A stretch of 60,848 nt of DNA from Caulobacteraceae bacterium (GTDB lineage Bacteria; Pseudomonadota; Alphaproteobacteria; Caulobacterales; Caulobacteraceae), in contig JAIEQC010000018.1 of assembly GCA_019748055.1 (NCBI GenBank), forward strand, positions 1 through 60,848. The letters are read 5' to 3'. Numbering within the stretch: position 1 is the first letter of the stretch; each line of letters begins with the position of its first letter. Shown here in pieces: positions 19,396 through 27,495 of the stretch. The notes beneath the pieces are model-generated. The model made no database searches. It saw nothing but the letters and a program-made list of their open reading frames with translations, and was not told the origin of the DNA. The translations under genes and the position numbers were made by a program.

Positions 19396-20184
19396 ATGAG
19401 CCTTCTGGCCAGACTTGCGCCGCACCTGCCCTACGTCCGCCGCTATGCGAGGGCGCTCACCGGAGACCAGGCCACGGGCGACAACTATGTGCGCGTGGCG
19501 CTTGAGGCCTTGGCCGCCGGCGAGCGGCAACTGTCGCCCGACATGACGCCCAGAGTGGCCTTGTATCATGTGTTCCACGCCATCTGGTCGACGACCGGCG
19601 CCCAGTTGGAACCCGTGGAAACGGACGAAACCGACGCGAGTCGCCGTCTCATGCGCATCTCCCCGAAATCGCGCCAGGCGTTCCTCCTGACCGCGCTTGA
19701 GGGCTTCACCCCGTCCGAGGCTGCCCAGATTCTGGGCGCGGACGCCCACGCCGTGGAGGGCCTGATCGCCGAGGCTCAGGCCGACATCGACGCCGAGCTG
19801 GCCACCGACGTCCTGATCATCGAGGACGAAGCCATCATCTCGGCCGACATCGAAAGCCTGGTGCGCGAACTGGGCCATCGGGTCACCGGCACGGCGACCA
19901 CGCACGACGAGGCCGTGGACGCCGTCGCCCGTCACCGTCCGGGTCTGGTGCTGGCCGACATCCAGCTGGCCGACGGCTCCTCGGGCATCGACGCGGTGAA
20001 GGACATCCTGAAGCGGTTCGACGTGCCCGTGATCTTCATCACCGCCTTCCCCGAACGTCTGCTGACCGGCGAGCGGCCGGAGCCGACCTTCCTGATCACC
20101 AAGCCGTTCCAGCCGGAAACGGTGAAGGCGGCCATCAGTCAGGCGCTGTTCTTCCACCCGGCACGCCAGAAAGAGGCGGCCTGA
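19396..20184 (+). CDS. phyR: general stress anti-anti-sigma response regulator
   Basis: 262-residue PhyR. Residues 1-125 form the sigma-like domain that mimics EcfG (LLARLAPHLPYVRRYARALTGDQATGD; region-4-like SRQAFLLTALEGFTPSEAAQILG). Residues about 137-255 form a receiver domain starting DVLIIEDEAIISADIE, with phospho-acceptor Asp188 in LVLADIQLADGSSGIDA, the conserved Thr in IFITAFPE and Lys in ITKPF. On phosphorylation the sigma-like half binds NepR and frees EcfG. It is divergent from nepR and preceded by its own EcfG-type promoter, completing the feedback loop. Confidence 0.97.
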   Translation: MSLLARLAPHLPYVRRYARALTGDQATGDNYVRVALEALAAGERQLSPDMTPRVALYHVFHAIWSTTGAQLEPVETDETDASRRLMRISPKSRQAFLLTALEGFTPSEAAQILGADAHAVEGLIAEAQADIDAELATDVLIIEDEAIISADIESLVRELGHRVTGTATTHDEAVDAVARHRPGLVLADIQLADGSSGIDAVKDILKRFDVPVIFITAFPERLLTGERPEPTFLITKPFQPETVKAAISQALFFHPARQKEAA

Positions 20185-20204
20185 AAATAATTTCTCCGAC
20201 GACG

Positions 20205-20229
20205 GGAACCGGGTTTCGGGCCGGACATT
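20205..20229 (+). promoter_or_regulatory. EcfG-like promoter of the candidate sRNA (one mismatch)
   Basis: GGAAC-N16-CATT, one mismatch to CGTT in the -10 element. The predicted transcription start, about 8 bp further, coincides with the first base of the large hairpin at 20238. It lies 20 bp past the phyR stop. Confidence 0.5.
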
Positions 20230-20237
20230 CTCACTCT

Positions 20238-20352
20238 GCGGAGGCGGCGACGCCCCCCCGACACGAGACTGGAGAGATCCAGTCTGTCGCCTCCGCACCT
20301 CATTCTCGATGATGCGACCTCGGGCGGGATCGGAAACGATCCCGCCCTTTTT
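20238..20352 (+). ncRNA. candidate general-stress sRNA downstream of phyR
   Basis: About 115 nt with no open frame. The 5' part folds into a long hairpin: GCGGAGGCG (20238-20246) pairs with CGCCTCCGC (20288-20296), and inside it GACTGGA (20267-20273) pairs with TCCAGTC (20278-20284) around GAGA. The left arm carries an unpaired stretch with seven consecutive C residues (20253-20259), suited to base-pair with G-rich ribosome sites. After a short linker comes a strong terminator. Size, C-rich loop, stress-type promoter and GSR setting resemble GsrN, the EcfG/SigT-dependent sRNA of Caulobacter (from memory). It could instead be a phyR 3' UTR; both may be true. Confidence 0.6.
20322..20352 (+). 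terminator. rho-independent terminator with GAAA tetraloop
   Basis: Perfect 11-bp stem GGGCGGGATCG/CGATCCCGCCC closed by a GAAA loop and followed by five T residues. It ends the candidate sRNA and any phyR read-through before the oxidoreductase gene. Confidence 0.93.
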
Positions 20353-20412
20353 CTTGCCTCGTGGCCGGGGGTGGCTAAGGTCCGTGGCGAAAAGCAACGC
20401 AGGAGCGCCGTC

Positions 20413-21429
20413 ATGCCGACTGTCAGCCGCCAGTGGGTCCTTCGCCGTCGACCGCAGGGTCTGATCCAGGACGGCGACCTGGAACTGGTCGAGGCGCCGT
20501 TGGGCGAAGTCGGAAGCGGGCAGGTCCGCGTCCGGACCATCTATCTGTCGCTGGATCCGACCAACCGCACATGGATGAACGACACCGCCGGCTATCTGCC
20601 GCCCGTGGGTCTGGGCGACGTCATGCGCGGCCTGACGCTGGGCGTGGTCGAGGAGAGCCGGTCGGACCGCTTCGCCGCCGGCGATCTGGTGACCACCGCG
20701 GCAGGCGGCTGGGCGGATCACGCCGTGATCGACGCCTCAGCCGCGTCGCGGGTGCATCGGGTGCCCGGCCTGCCGCTGACGGCCAACATGTCGGTCATGG
20801 GCATGACAGGCATGACCGCCTGGTTCGGGGTGACCGACGTGCTGCAGCCCGAGGCGGGCGAGACGGTGGTGATCTCCGCCGCCGCCGGGGCCGTTGGCTC
20901 CATCGCCGGCCAAGTGGCCAAGGCCCACGGTGCGCGCGTCATCGGCATCGCCGGCGGCCCTGACAAGTGTCGCTGGCTGACCGACGAACTCGGGTTCGAC
21001 GCCGCCATCGACTACAAGAACGAGGACGTGGGCGAGGCGCTGGACCGACTGGCTCCGGACGGCGTCGAGATGAATTTCGAGAACGTCGGAGGCGACATCA
21101 TGCTGGCGGTGTTCAACCGCCTCAAGATCCACGGGCGGATGGCGGTGTGCGGGCTGATCTCGGCCTACAACGCCACGCGCCGCCCGCCGTCGCCGGATTT
21201 CAGCCGCCTGATCACCCACCGCCTGCGTGTTCAGGGCTTCCTCGTCATGGACTATGCGCCGCGGGCCAAGGAAATGGTCGCGGGCATGGGCCCCATGCTG
21301 GCCGACGGCCGCATCAAGTGGAAGGTGCATGTCGACGACGGGCTGGAGGGCGCGGTCGACAGCCTGAACCGCTTGTTCACGGGGTCGCACGACGGCAAGC
21401 TGCTGGTACGGGTCTCGGAAGAGCCCTGA
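20413..21429 (+). CDS. NADP-dependent oxidoreductase (CurA/leukotriene B4 dehydrogenase type)
   Basis: 338-residue zinc-independent medium-chain reductase that reduces alpha,beta-unsaturated carbonyls with NADPH. Family marks are SLDPTNRTWMND (about 48-59), GMTGMTAWFGV, the cofactor loop SAAAGAVGSIAGQVAK (about 157-172), and NFENVGGDIMLAVFNRLKIHGRMAVCGLIS. It is close to the YncB/CurA and prostaglandin-reductase-like group. ATG at 20413 has AGGAG at a good distance. The next gene follows 19 bp downstream and may be co-transcribed. Confidence 0.9.
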   Translation: MPTVSRQWVLRRRPQGLIQDGDLELVEAPLGEVGSGQVRVRTIYLSLDPTNRTWMNDTAGYLPPVGLGDVMRGLTLGVVEESRSDRFAAGDLVTTAAGGWADHAVIDASAASRVHRVPGLPLTANMSVMGMTGMTAWFGVTDVLQPEAGETVVISAAAGAVGSIAGQVAKAHGARVIGIAGGPDKCRWLTDELGFDAAIDYKNEDVGEALDRLAPDGVEMNFENVGGDIMLAVFNRLKIHGRMAVCGLISAYNATRRPPSPDFSRLITHRLRVQGFLVMDYAPRAKEMVAGMGPMLADGRIKWKVHVDDGLEGAVDSLNRLFTGSHDGKLLVRVSEEP

Positions 21430-21448
21430 CCACAGACCCCGGGGCCCG

Positions 21449-21856
21449 ATGACCGAAGCGCTTCACGTCCACTACGAGGATCTGTCGACCGGCGAGGTCA
21501 TTCCTCTGGGCGCCTGCGCGGCCGACGCCGACATGGTGGCGGGCTTTGCCGACAAGTTCGTGCCCGGCTGGGACGTCGAGGCCGGCGCGCCCGACGCCCT
21601 GGTCTATTCACTCTGGAGCCGGCTGTTCGGCGAGAAGGCGCGCGGGTGGGCCCAGACCAAGGTGCTGGCGATCGACGGCCTGCGCTTCATGCGCAATCCG
21701 CCGACGGGCGAGCTGCTGCGCGGCCGGATGACCGTCATGGGCAAGGATCCGGTCGGCGACGACAAGGGCATCGTCATCGCCCAGCACGATCTTCTGGACG
21801 AGGGGGGACGCCTCGTCTTCTCATGCCTCACCCGGGCGGTTTTCGTCCGGCGGTGA
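21449..21856 (+). CDS. MaoC-like hot-dog fold protein
   Basis: 135-residue protein that looks like a single hot-dog domain of the MaoC-like dehydratase group. MVAGFADKFVPGWDVEAGAPDALVYSLWSRLF resembles the FAxxYDP...SGW entry of these domains, and TKVLAIDGLRFMRNPPTGELLRGRMTV resembles the later GxxxxRFxxPVxxGDxL strand. The usual D-x-x-x-x-H catalytic pair is not clearly present, so enzymatic activity is doubtful. Follows the oxidoreductase gene by 19 bp, suggesting a role in acyl or enoyl-thioester metabolism. The specific function is unknown. Confidence 0.6.
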   Translation: MTEALHVHYEDLSTGEVIPLGACAADADMVAGFADKFVPGWDVEAGAPDALVYSLWSRLFGEKARGWAQTKVLAIDGLRFMRNPPTGELLRGRMTVMGKDPVGDDKGIVIAQHDLLDEGGRLVFSCLTRAVFVRR

Positions 21857-21870
21857 AGATTGAAAGGCAA

Positions 21871-21894
21871 AACGGCGGCCCAAGGGCCGCCGTT
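21871..21894. terminator. bidirectional terminator between convergent genes
   Basis: A 10-bp stem AACGGCGGCC/GGCCGCCGTT with a 4-nt loop lies between the MaoC-like gene and sapC-type gene. On the reverse strand it is followed by TTTT, favouring termination of the SapC transcript. Confidence 0.75.
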
Positions 21895-21928
21895 CGCCAA
21901 AGTCCGGAATGTGACCTTCCCGGCCCGA

Positions 21929-22735
21929 TCAGGCGTTCGCGGCCGTCGGCATGGTCGCGGCACGGGCGAAGGTCATGGCGATCAGCCGGTCCCAGCCCAA
22001 CAGCGAGGTCAAGTGGGCGTAGATCTGGCCAAGCGCCCCGTTGTCGCGCAGCTCGGCGAGCTTTTCGGCCGGCAGCGCGCGAAGCTTGTCCTCGGACACC
22101 GCATAGTACTCAGCGATCTTCTGCGCCTCGCCCGCAGGCTGGCCGGAGGCGTCGCGCGGGGTGAAGGTCGCTTCACGGATTTCCAGCAGATCCAGTTCCT
22201 TCAGGAGGCCGACGAAGGATTCGGTGCGCAGACGCTCCTGCTCGAAGCTGTTGCAGAACTCCATGGCCTGCTGGGTGAAGGCGCTGGGCTGCCCGTCCAT
22301 GAACAGGGGCTGGGCGCCGCCCTCCTTCACGAAAGGCGCATCGCGGTCGATGCACAGGATCAGGCGCTGCTGGGTGTCGTCGTTGGCGAAGACGAACGGG
22401 TAACGGCGCACATAGGCGGGGATGTAGGCCTCGGCCTTGAAGAGCCCATCGTCGCCCACGAACAGGTTCTGGTCAGGGCGGAGACCCATGACGGCCACGG
22501 GCTGACGCTGATCACCGACGAAGATCACCGGATAAGACAGGGCCGAAGGCGCGAACTCGGTGACCGTCACAGGAACGATGTGCGACTTGGCCACGAAGGC
22601 ATAGGGCTTTTCGGCCGGTTCGATGCCCAGTCCGCCGTGGTTCTCGACCGATAGGGGTTCGGGCTTGCCATAGAACAGGACGGTGCCGGCGAGTTGGCCG
22701 GACATCTGGCCGGTCTGCATGTTGGTGTCGGTCAT
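21929..22735 (-). CDS. SapC family protein
   Basis: 268-residue protein of the SapC family (PF07277), first named beside S-layer genes in Campylobacter and common in Caulobacterales; molecular function unknown. The core includes VLFYGKPEPLSVENHG, FAPSALSYPVIFVGD, AYIPAYVRRYPFVFAND and LCIDRDAPFV, as usual for the family. No signal peptide is seen, so it is probably cytoplasmic. I start at the ATG before TDTNMQTG; there is no strong ribosome site and a downstream ATG is possible. It stands alone, with a terminator after it. Confidence 0.85.
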   Translation of the reverse strand: MTDTNMQTGQMSGQLAGTVLFYGKPEPLSVENHGGLGIEPAEKPYAFVAKSHIVPVTVTEFAPSALSYPVIFVGDQRQPVAVMGLRPDQNLFVGDDGLFKAEAYIPAYVRRYPFVFANDDTQQRLILCIDRDAPFVKEGGAQPLFMDGQPSAFTQQAMEFCNSFEQERLRTESFVGLLKELDLLEIREATFTPRDASGQPAGEAQKIAEYYAVSEDKLRALPAEKLAELRDNGALGQIYAHLTSLLGWDRLIAMTFARAATMPTAANA

Positions 22736-22831
22736 GGAGGCGGAAAACGCTTCTGGAAAGGGACGGAAGGCGGGCCTTCTAGCCCAAGCCCGCGCGGGCG
22801 GCAAACGGCGCCGCCCGACGCGGGAAAAGGC

Positions 22832-24862
22832 TCAGAAGCGATAGGCCGCGCCGATCCGCAGGTTGCGTCCGGGAGAGGGCGCGAGGTCCTTCAGGAAGCT
22901 GGTGTGCTCGCGGACTTCCTCGTCGGTCAGGTTCTTGGCCTCGGCGAACAGGATCACTCCGTCCTCGCGCGGCGACCAGCCCAGGTAGATGTCCGCGGTG
23001 GTGTAGCCGTCGGTCGGCAGTTCGAAGGCGGCGACGCGGTCCTGCTCTCCCACTCGGCGCACCTGACCGCGCACGGTCCACGGGCCCATCTCCAGCTCGG
23101 CGCCGGCTCGCAGCGACCATGAGGGGATGCGCGCCGGGGGGCCCAGATCGGTCTCGCCGCGCACGACGTCGTAGCCCAGTTCCAGCGTCAGGGCGTCCGC
23201 GCCGCGTGCCCAGGCGCGATAGCCCAGCTCGGCCTCCAGCCCGCGGAAGGTCGCGTCCGTCTGGACGTACTGGAAGACCGGCAGGTCGTCCTCCTCCGCG
23301 CCGGTCGGGATCAGGTCGATGAAGCCGTCGTAGTCGGCGTTGAAGACGTGCAGGTCGACGGTCAGCGGGCCGCGATCCCAGTGCAGGGTGCCCTCCAGCG
23401 AGGTCACCTCTTCCTCGCCCAGGTCGGCGTCGCCGACCTCGAAGGCGCGTGTGGCCACGTGCGGCCCCTCGGCGAACAGTTCGGCCTCGGTCGGCGCGCG
23501 GCCGTTGCGCGACAGCGACAGGCCCAGGAACAGGTCGTCGGTCGGTTTGAAATAGGCGCCCAGCGAGGCGGAGACGGTCGAGAAGTCGCGGGCGCCGAAG
23601 GCGCTTTCGACGTCCTTGGAGTCGAAGCGCAGACCGCCTTCCAGACCCCACCCGCCGTAGTCCAGGCGCTGCAGGGTGTAGACGCCAATTTCGGAGATTT
23701 CCGACGCTGGCACGTAGGCCTCGTCGCCCTGGGCGTCGAGATCGCGGGTCAGGCCCTGCACACCGATCGCGCCGTCCCAGCCGCCGCGACGGACCTGCAC
23801 CAGCTCAAGCCGGCCCTCGACGCCGGTCGAATCGAAGACCGTGCCGACCTCGTCGCCCTCGAACTCGGTGTGGGTGTAGTCGGCGTAGGCGGCCGAGCCG
23901 CGCAAGCGGGCGAAGGGGCCGGAGGGCAGACGCAGCTCGCCGCGCAGGTCATAACGGGTCTGCTCCAGACCGATAGTGACCAGTTCCTCCTCTACCGGAG
24001 GCGGGATCAGAAGATCTTCCTCGTGCGCGTGGCCGGGCACGCCGTAGTCGGTCTCCGTGCGTTTCACAGAGCCGCCCAGGAAGCCCCAGTCACCGATCCA
24101 GGAGACGCCAGCGCCGAACGCCGACAGGTCGACGAAACTGTTCTCGACCGTCGTCCCGCCCGTGTCCTCATACACCTCGCCCTCGTCCTCGACCTGGCGG
24201 CGAGATTCGGCGGGAACCGGAATTTCATAGTCGCCAGCCTCGCGCCGGAAACCGTCGAGAGTGAACACCAGCGGACCGGCCGCAAAGGCGCCGCGAGCTC
24301 CGAAGCTGAGGCCGTCGTCGACCGTGGAGGTCTGGGCCCAGACCCGGCCGTCGGCCTCGCCCACCGGTCGCTCCTCGGCGATGCGGCCGTCGATGACGTT
24401 GACCACTCCCCCGATGGCCGAGCCGCCATAGGCCAGCGTCTGGGGCCCGCGCAGAACTTCGATGCGGTTCGCCTCACCCGGATCGGCCGCGACCTGGTGG
24501 TCGGGCGACAGGGCGCTGGCATCGATCAGGCCCAGACCATTCGTCAGAACCTGAACGCGCGGGCCGGCCAGACCCCGGATGACGGGCCGCCCGGCCCCGG
24601 CCGAGAATGCGGTCGATCGCACGCCGGGAAGACCGTTCAACACGTCGCCCAGAGAGGTCGATGGCGCGGTCGTCAAATCCTCATCGTCCAGGACGTCCAC
24701 GGCGATGTTCGTCGCCTGACGCGCGACGCCATATGGGGCGGCCGTGACGACGACGTCGTCCACGCGGGTCACAGGGCCGCTCGGATCCTGGGCGAGAGCG
24801 GCGGCGGGGATCAGCGCGATGGCGGAGACGGTCAGGGCGAGGGGGAGGTGGAACTGGGTCAT
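22832..24862 (-). CDS. TonB-dependent receptor, probable zinc importer (ZnuD-like)
   Basis: About 676-residue outer-membrane receptor. Signal peptide MTQFHLPLALTVSAIALIPAAALA; plug domain with VDDVVVTAAPYG (TonB box region), LGDVLNGLPGVRST, PVIRGLAGPRVQVL and RIEVLRGPQTLAYGGSAIGGVVNVID; then a 22-strand barrel ending NLRIGAAYRF with terminal Phe. An acidic/histidine loop (PGHAHEEDLL) resembles metal-binding loops of ZnuD. A perfect Zur-like palindrome lies just before the start and zur is divergent, so zinc uptake under scarcity is the natural reading. I use the ATG at 24862; earlier ATGs would overlap the operator. Confidence 0.88.
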   Translation of the reverse strand: MTQFHLPLALTVSAIALIPAAALAQDPSGPVTRVDDVVVTAAPYGVARQATNIAVDVLDDEDLTTAPSTSLGDVLNGLPGVRSTAFSAGAGRPVIRGLAGPRVQVLTNGLGLIDASALSPDHQVAADPGEANRIEVLRGPQTLAYGGSAIGGVVNVIDGRIAEERPVGEADGRVWAQTSTVDDGLSFGARGAFAAGPLVFTLDGFRREAGDYEIPVPAESRRQVEDEGEVYEDTGGTTVENSFVDLSAFGAGVSWIGDWGFLGGSVKRTETDYGVPGHAHEEDLLIPPPVEEELVTIGLEQTRYDLRGELRLPSGPFARLRGSAAYADYTHTEFEGDEVGTVFDSTGVEGRLELVQVRRGGWDGAIGVQGLTRDLDAQGDEAYVPASEISEIGVYTLQRLDYGGWGLEGGLRFDSKDVESAFGARDFSTVSASLGAYFKPTDDLFLGLSLSRNGRAPTEAELFAEGPHVATRAFEVGDADLGEEEVTSLEGTLHWDRGPLTVDLHVFNADYDGFIDLIPTGAEEDDLPVFQYVQTDATFRGLEAELGYRAWARGADALTLELGYDVVRGETDLGPPARIPSWSLRAGAELEMGPWTVRGQVRRVGEQDRVAAFELPTDGYTTADIYLGWSPREDGVILFAEAKNLTDEEVREHTSFLKDLAPSPGRNLRIGAAYRF

Positions 24863-24870
24863 GGCGTGAC

Positions 24871-24885
24871 TGTTATGAGATAACA
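24871..24885. promoter_or_regulatory. Zur box between znuD-like gene and zur
   Basis: Perfect inverted repeat TGTTAT-GAG-ATAACA, an AT-rich island in GC-rich DNA, 9 bp before the receptor start and 50 bp before zur. Matches the AT-rich palindromes bound by Zur/Fur proteins; would repress the receptor, and possibly zur, when zinc is plentiful. Confidence 0.8.
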
Positions 24886-24934
24886 TCACGTACCGTCAAG
24901 CGTGGTTGCCCGACGCGCGAACACGCCTTAGCTG

Positions 24935-25423
24935 ATGGCCATGGACGGATGCGGTCACGACCACGATGAGCATGGGTTGAAGCCTGCGGCGGTACGAGCG
25001 GCTCTAGCCGTCGCCGAGGCGGGCTGCGCGGCCGACGGCGAGCGGATGACGGCGCCCCGCCGCCGAGTGCTCGAACTCCTCCTCGCCGCAGGCGAGCCCG
25101 TGAAGGCCTACGACCTCATCGCCGCCTACGGTCGGGACGGCGAGGCCGCCAAGCCGCCCACGGTCTATCGCGCCCTGGAGTTTCTCGAGCGGCGCGGCCT
25201 GGCGCACCGCATCGCGTCGCTCAGCGCCTACGTAGCCTGCTCACACGGCGGGTCCGGACACGCCGCCGCCTTCCTGATCTGCGACTGCTGCGGCGCGACC
25301 ACAGAGATCGGCGTCGGCGCGGGGTCTCAGATGTCGGCCCGGGCCGCGGAGATGGGATTTGCGATCCAGCGAGCCACCGTCGAGGCACACGGCCTTTGCG
25401 CGCGCTGTCAGCCCGGCGCCTGA
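24935..25423 (+). CDS. zur: Fur-family zinc regulator Zur
   Basis: 162-residue zinc-responsive repressor. The DNA-binding part has MTAPRRRVLELLLAAGEPVKAYDL and PPTVYRALEFLERRGLAHR (recognition helix). The dimer/metal part has ACSHGGSGHAAAFLICDCCG, where the CxxC of the structural zinc site begins, with the partner CARC near the C-terminus. The His-rich N-terminus (GCGHDHDEHG) is common in Zur of this group. Divergent from a TonB receptor with a shared operator. Start 24935 or the ATG six bases later; little separates them. Confidence 0.92.
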   Translation: MAMDGCGHDHDEHGLKPAAVRAALAVAEAGCAADGERMTAPRRRVLELLLAAGEPVKAYDLIAAYGRDGEAAKPPTVYRALEFLERRGLAHRIASLSAYVACSHGGSGHAAAFLICDCCGATTEIGVGAGSQMSARAAEMGFAIQRATVEAHGLCARCQPGA

Positions 25424-25430
25424 GACGTCC

Positions 25431-26471
25431 TCAGGCCACTTCCGGTGAAGCTTCCAGCGCAACCGGCGCCGGGATCGGCGACAGGTCCTCGACCGGCGAG
25501 ACATAGGCGGCGAGGGCGTCGAACTCCTGGAGGAAGACGCCGCGCAGGTCGTCGGTTTCCATGATCACCTCATGCCGCGAGCCAGGGACCTCCACGTAGC
25601 GTCCTCGGCCCAGCCGCTTCGTCGCCCACTTGTTGGTCTGCTTCCAGACCCGGTCGTCCTCGCCCGGCTGCACGACGCAGACCGGGATCTTCACCGCCTT
25701 AAGCGCCTTGGGCTTGAGCGTGCGTTCGCCCAGATCGATGGCGAAGGCCAGCCAGCCCCAGGTCGGACCGCCGACTGCCAGGTGCGGGCATGCGTAAAGC
25801 TGCTGCCGCCATAGCTCGTAGCGCGCCTCGTCCGAGGTCAGCGCGTCTTTCTCGAAGGTGTGCTCGAACGGATCGTCCGGATCGTCCAGGACATAGTCGC
25901 CCGCCTTGCCGTGGCGCAGGTTCCAACGGACGGCCAGCTTGACCGACCACATCGAGCGCTTGCCCGTCTTGACCTTGAGCATCGGCGCGCTGAGCAAGGC
26001 CCCACCAAATCGGCTTTCGCCGGCCTCAAGGCTGGCCAGGTTCAAAGCCGCGCCCATCGAATGGCCGACCATAACCCAAGGCCGCGGAGCCGTCGCCTCG
26101 TGTGCGTCCAGAAGGCGGGCGAAGTCGTCCAGATACTCTTCGACCGCCCGGGCGTGACCCTTCAGCCGATCGGGCAACAGGCGCGCCGACAGGCCCTGAC
26201 CGCGCCAGTCATGAGCCAGCACGCACCAGCCGCGCGCCAGGAAGTTGCCGATCAGTTCGAAATACTTCTCGATCGGCTCGGTTCGGCCCGGGCTGAGCAC
26301 GACGGTTCCGCGCGGACGTGCGCCCATCAGGGCCGACGGCCGCCAGAAGGCGGCGCGCAGGCGCAGGCCGCCGGCGCCCCGGTACCAGCTGCCCTCTCCG
26401 CCCGCGGGGGCGGCGGCGCCGGGAACGCCCATCAGCGGGGCATTGGCGGCATAGGCGGCGGCTCGGTTCAC
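25431..26471 (-). CDS. alpha/beta hydrolase (lysophospholipase-like)
   Basis: 346-residue serine hydrolase of the PldB/monoacylglycerol lipase type. TVVLSPGRTEPIEKYFE and AHDWRGQGLSARL give the oxyanion region, the nucleophile is in VGHSMGAALNLASLE (GHSMG), an acidic residue follows in VQPGEDDRVW, and the histidine in PGSRHEVIMETDDLRG. No signal peptide is visible. The GTG start overlaps the stop of the upstream methyltransferase-like gene by four bases, so these two are co-translated. The substrate is unknown, plausibly a lysophospholipid or monoglyceride. Confidence 0.88.
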   Translation of the reverse strand: MNRAAAYAANAPLMGVPGAAAPAGGEGSWYRGAGGLRLRAAFWRPSALMGARPRGTVVLSPGRTEPIEKYFELIGNFLARGWCVLAHDWRGQGLSARLLPDRLKGHARAVEEYLDDFARLLDAHEATAPRPWVMVGHSMGAALNLASLEAGESRFGGALLSAPMLKVKTGKRSMWSVKLAVRWNLRHGKAGDYVLDDPDDPFEHTFEKDALTSDEARYELWRQQLYACPHLAVGGPTWGWLAFAIDLGERTLKPKALKAVKIPVCVVQPGEDDRVWKQTNKWATKRLGRGRYVEVPGSRHEVIMETDDLRGVFLQEFDALAAYVSPVEDLSPIPAPVALEASPEVA

Positions 26472-27397
26472 TCGGGCTTCCTGAACTTCAAGGTCATGCG
26501 GTCGCTTTCGCCGATCGCGTCGAAGGGGGCGCGGTCGAAGTCGGGGTCGGGCGGCTCGCCCACGGGGGCGGTAAGACGCATGGGGGCGAGCGTGTCGACG
26601 CCGAAGGGATGGTCCTTGTCGTCCTCCGGATTGGCGTTGACCTCCGACGCCGCCACGAAGACGAACCCGGCCTCCGCCGCCAACTGGCGCACGAAAGCCT
26701 CCTGCACATAGCCGCTGGCGGCCACCGGATCCTGATCCTGCTCAGGGCCGAGGCGGTGCTGCTCGACCCCCAGGACGGCGCCGGGTCTCATCGCGGCGAA
26801 GGCATCGGCGAAGGCCTTCTCGGCGATCCCGGCCGCCATCCAGGAGTGAAGCGTCCTCATGAACAGCACCATGTCGACCGAACCCGGGTCGGCGATCGGC
26901 CCGCTGGTCGCCCCGAACTCCGAGAAGACCACCTCTCCATACAGCCGACGATCGGATCCAAACCGGGTCTGATATGCGGCGTTCAGCGCCGCCTGGGCGG
27001 GATCGGCGCCCGCGCCGCTCTGGAACCCGACGGCGACGTATCGCCCGCCGCCCTCTTTCAGATAAGGGGCCAAAATCTCGCTGTACCAGCCGCTGCCCGG
27101 CCAGAAGTCGGCCACGGTCATGCGGGGTTGAAGACCGAAGAAGCGCAGCGTCTCCATCGGATGACGCCACTCGTCGCGCGCACGATCCTGTGCGCGCCAG
27201 GCGCCGGCGACCGCCCATTCCAGAGATCCGCGGGGCGGTCCATCGGGGGCCTCCGGTTCGGCCGTTTGCTCGCGACGACCACAGGCCCCGAGCCCGGCCA
27301 GCACGCCCGCGGCGGCGCCGGACAGCAGCATGCGGCGGTCGATGAAGAGCGGCTGTCGCCCTGACGCTCCCTGTTTGTCTCCAGTCTCTTCAGACAT
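26468..27397 (-). CDS. exported methyltransferase-like protein, paralogue 1
   Basis: 309-residue member of the predicted methyltransferase group COG4798. The N-terminus looks like a secretion signal: DRRMLLSGAAAGVLAGLGACGRR, with RR upstream and a lipobox-like AGLGAC, so it may be a Tat-exported lipoprotein. The Rossmann-like part has VADFWPGSGWYSEILAPYL as a deviant SAM motif I, VDMVLFMRTLHSW, and MRPGAVLGVEQHRL. The closing residues FDAIGESDRMTLKFRKPE are nearly the same in the next gene, showing recent common origin. Whether it binds SAM outside the cytoplasm is doubtful. Coupled to the downstream hydrolase. Confidence 0.78.
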   Translation of the reverse strand: MSEETGDKQGASGRQPLFIDRRMLLSGAAAGVLAGLGACGRREQTAEPEAPDGPPRGSLEWAVAGAWRAQDRARDEWRHPMETLRFFGLQPRMTVADFWPGSGWYSEILAPYLKEGGGRYVAVGFQSGAGADPAQAALNAAYQTRFGSDRRLYGEVVFSEFGATSGPIADPGSVDMVLFMRTLHSWMAAGIAEKAFADAFAAMRPGAVLGVEQHRLGPEQDQDPVAASGYVQEAFVRQLAAEAGFVFVAASEVNANPEDDKDHPFGVDTLAPMRLTAPVGEPPDPDFDRAPFDAIGESDRMTLKFRKPE

Positions 27398-27495
27398 GGC
27401 CCAGTCCCCGCCAACTTCGGCGTGCGGGGCCTCCGCGCGCCGAAGCGACCGGCTTAGAGGGCTTCGCCCCGTGGGTCAAAGTGGGATCGCGAGCC

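Noticed and set aside
22779..24883. Long frames on both strands over the TonB receptor
   Set aside because: The receptor reads with signal peptide, plug and barrel in one frame; the others are composition artefacts.
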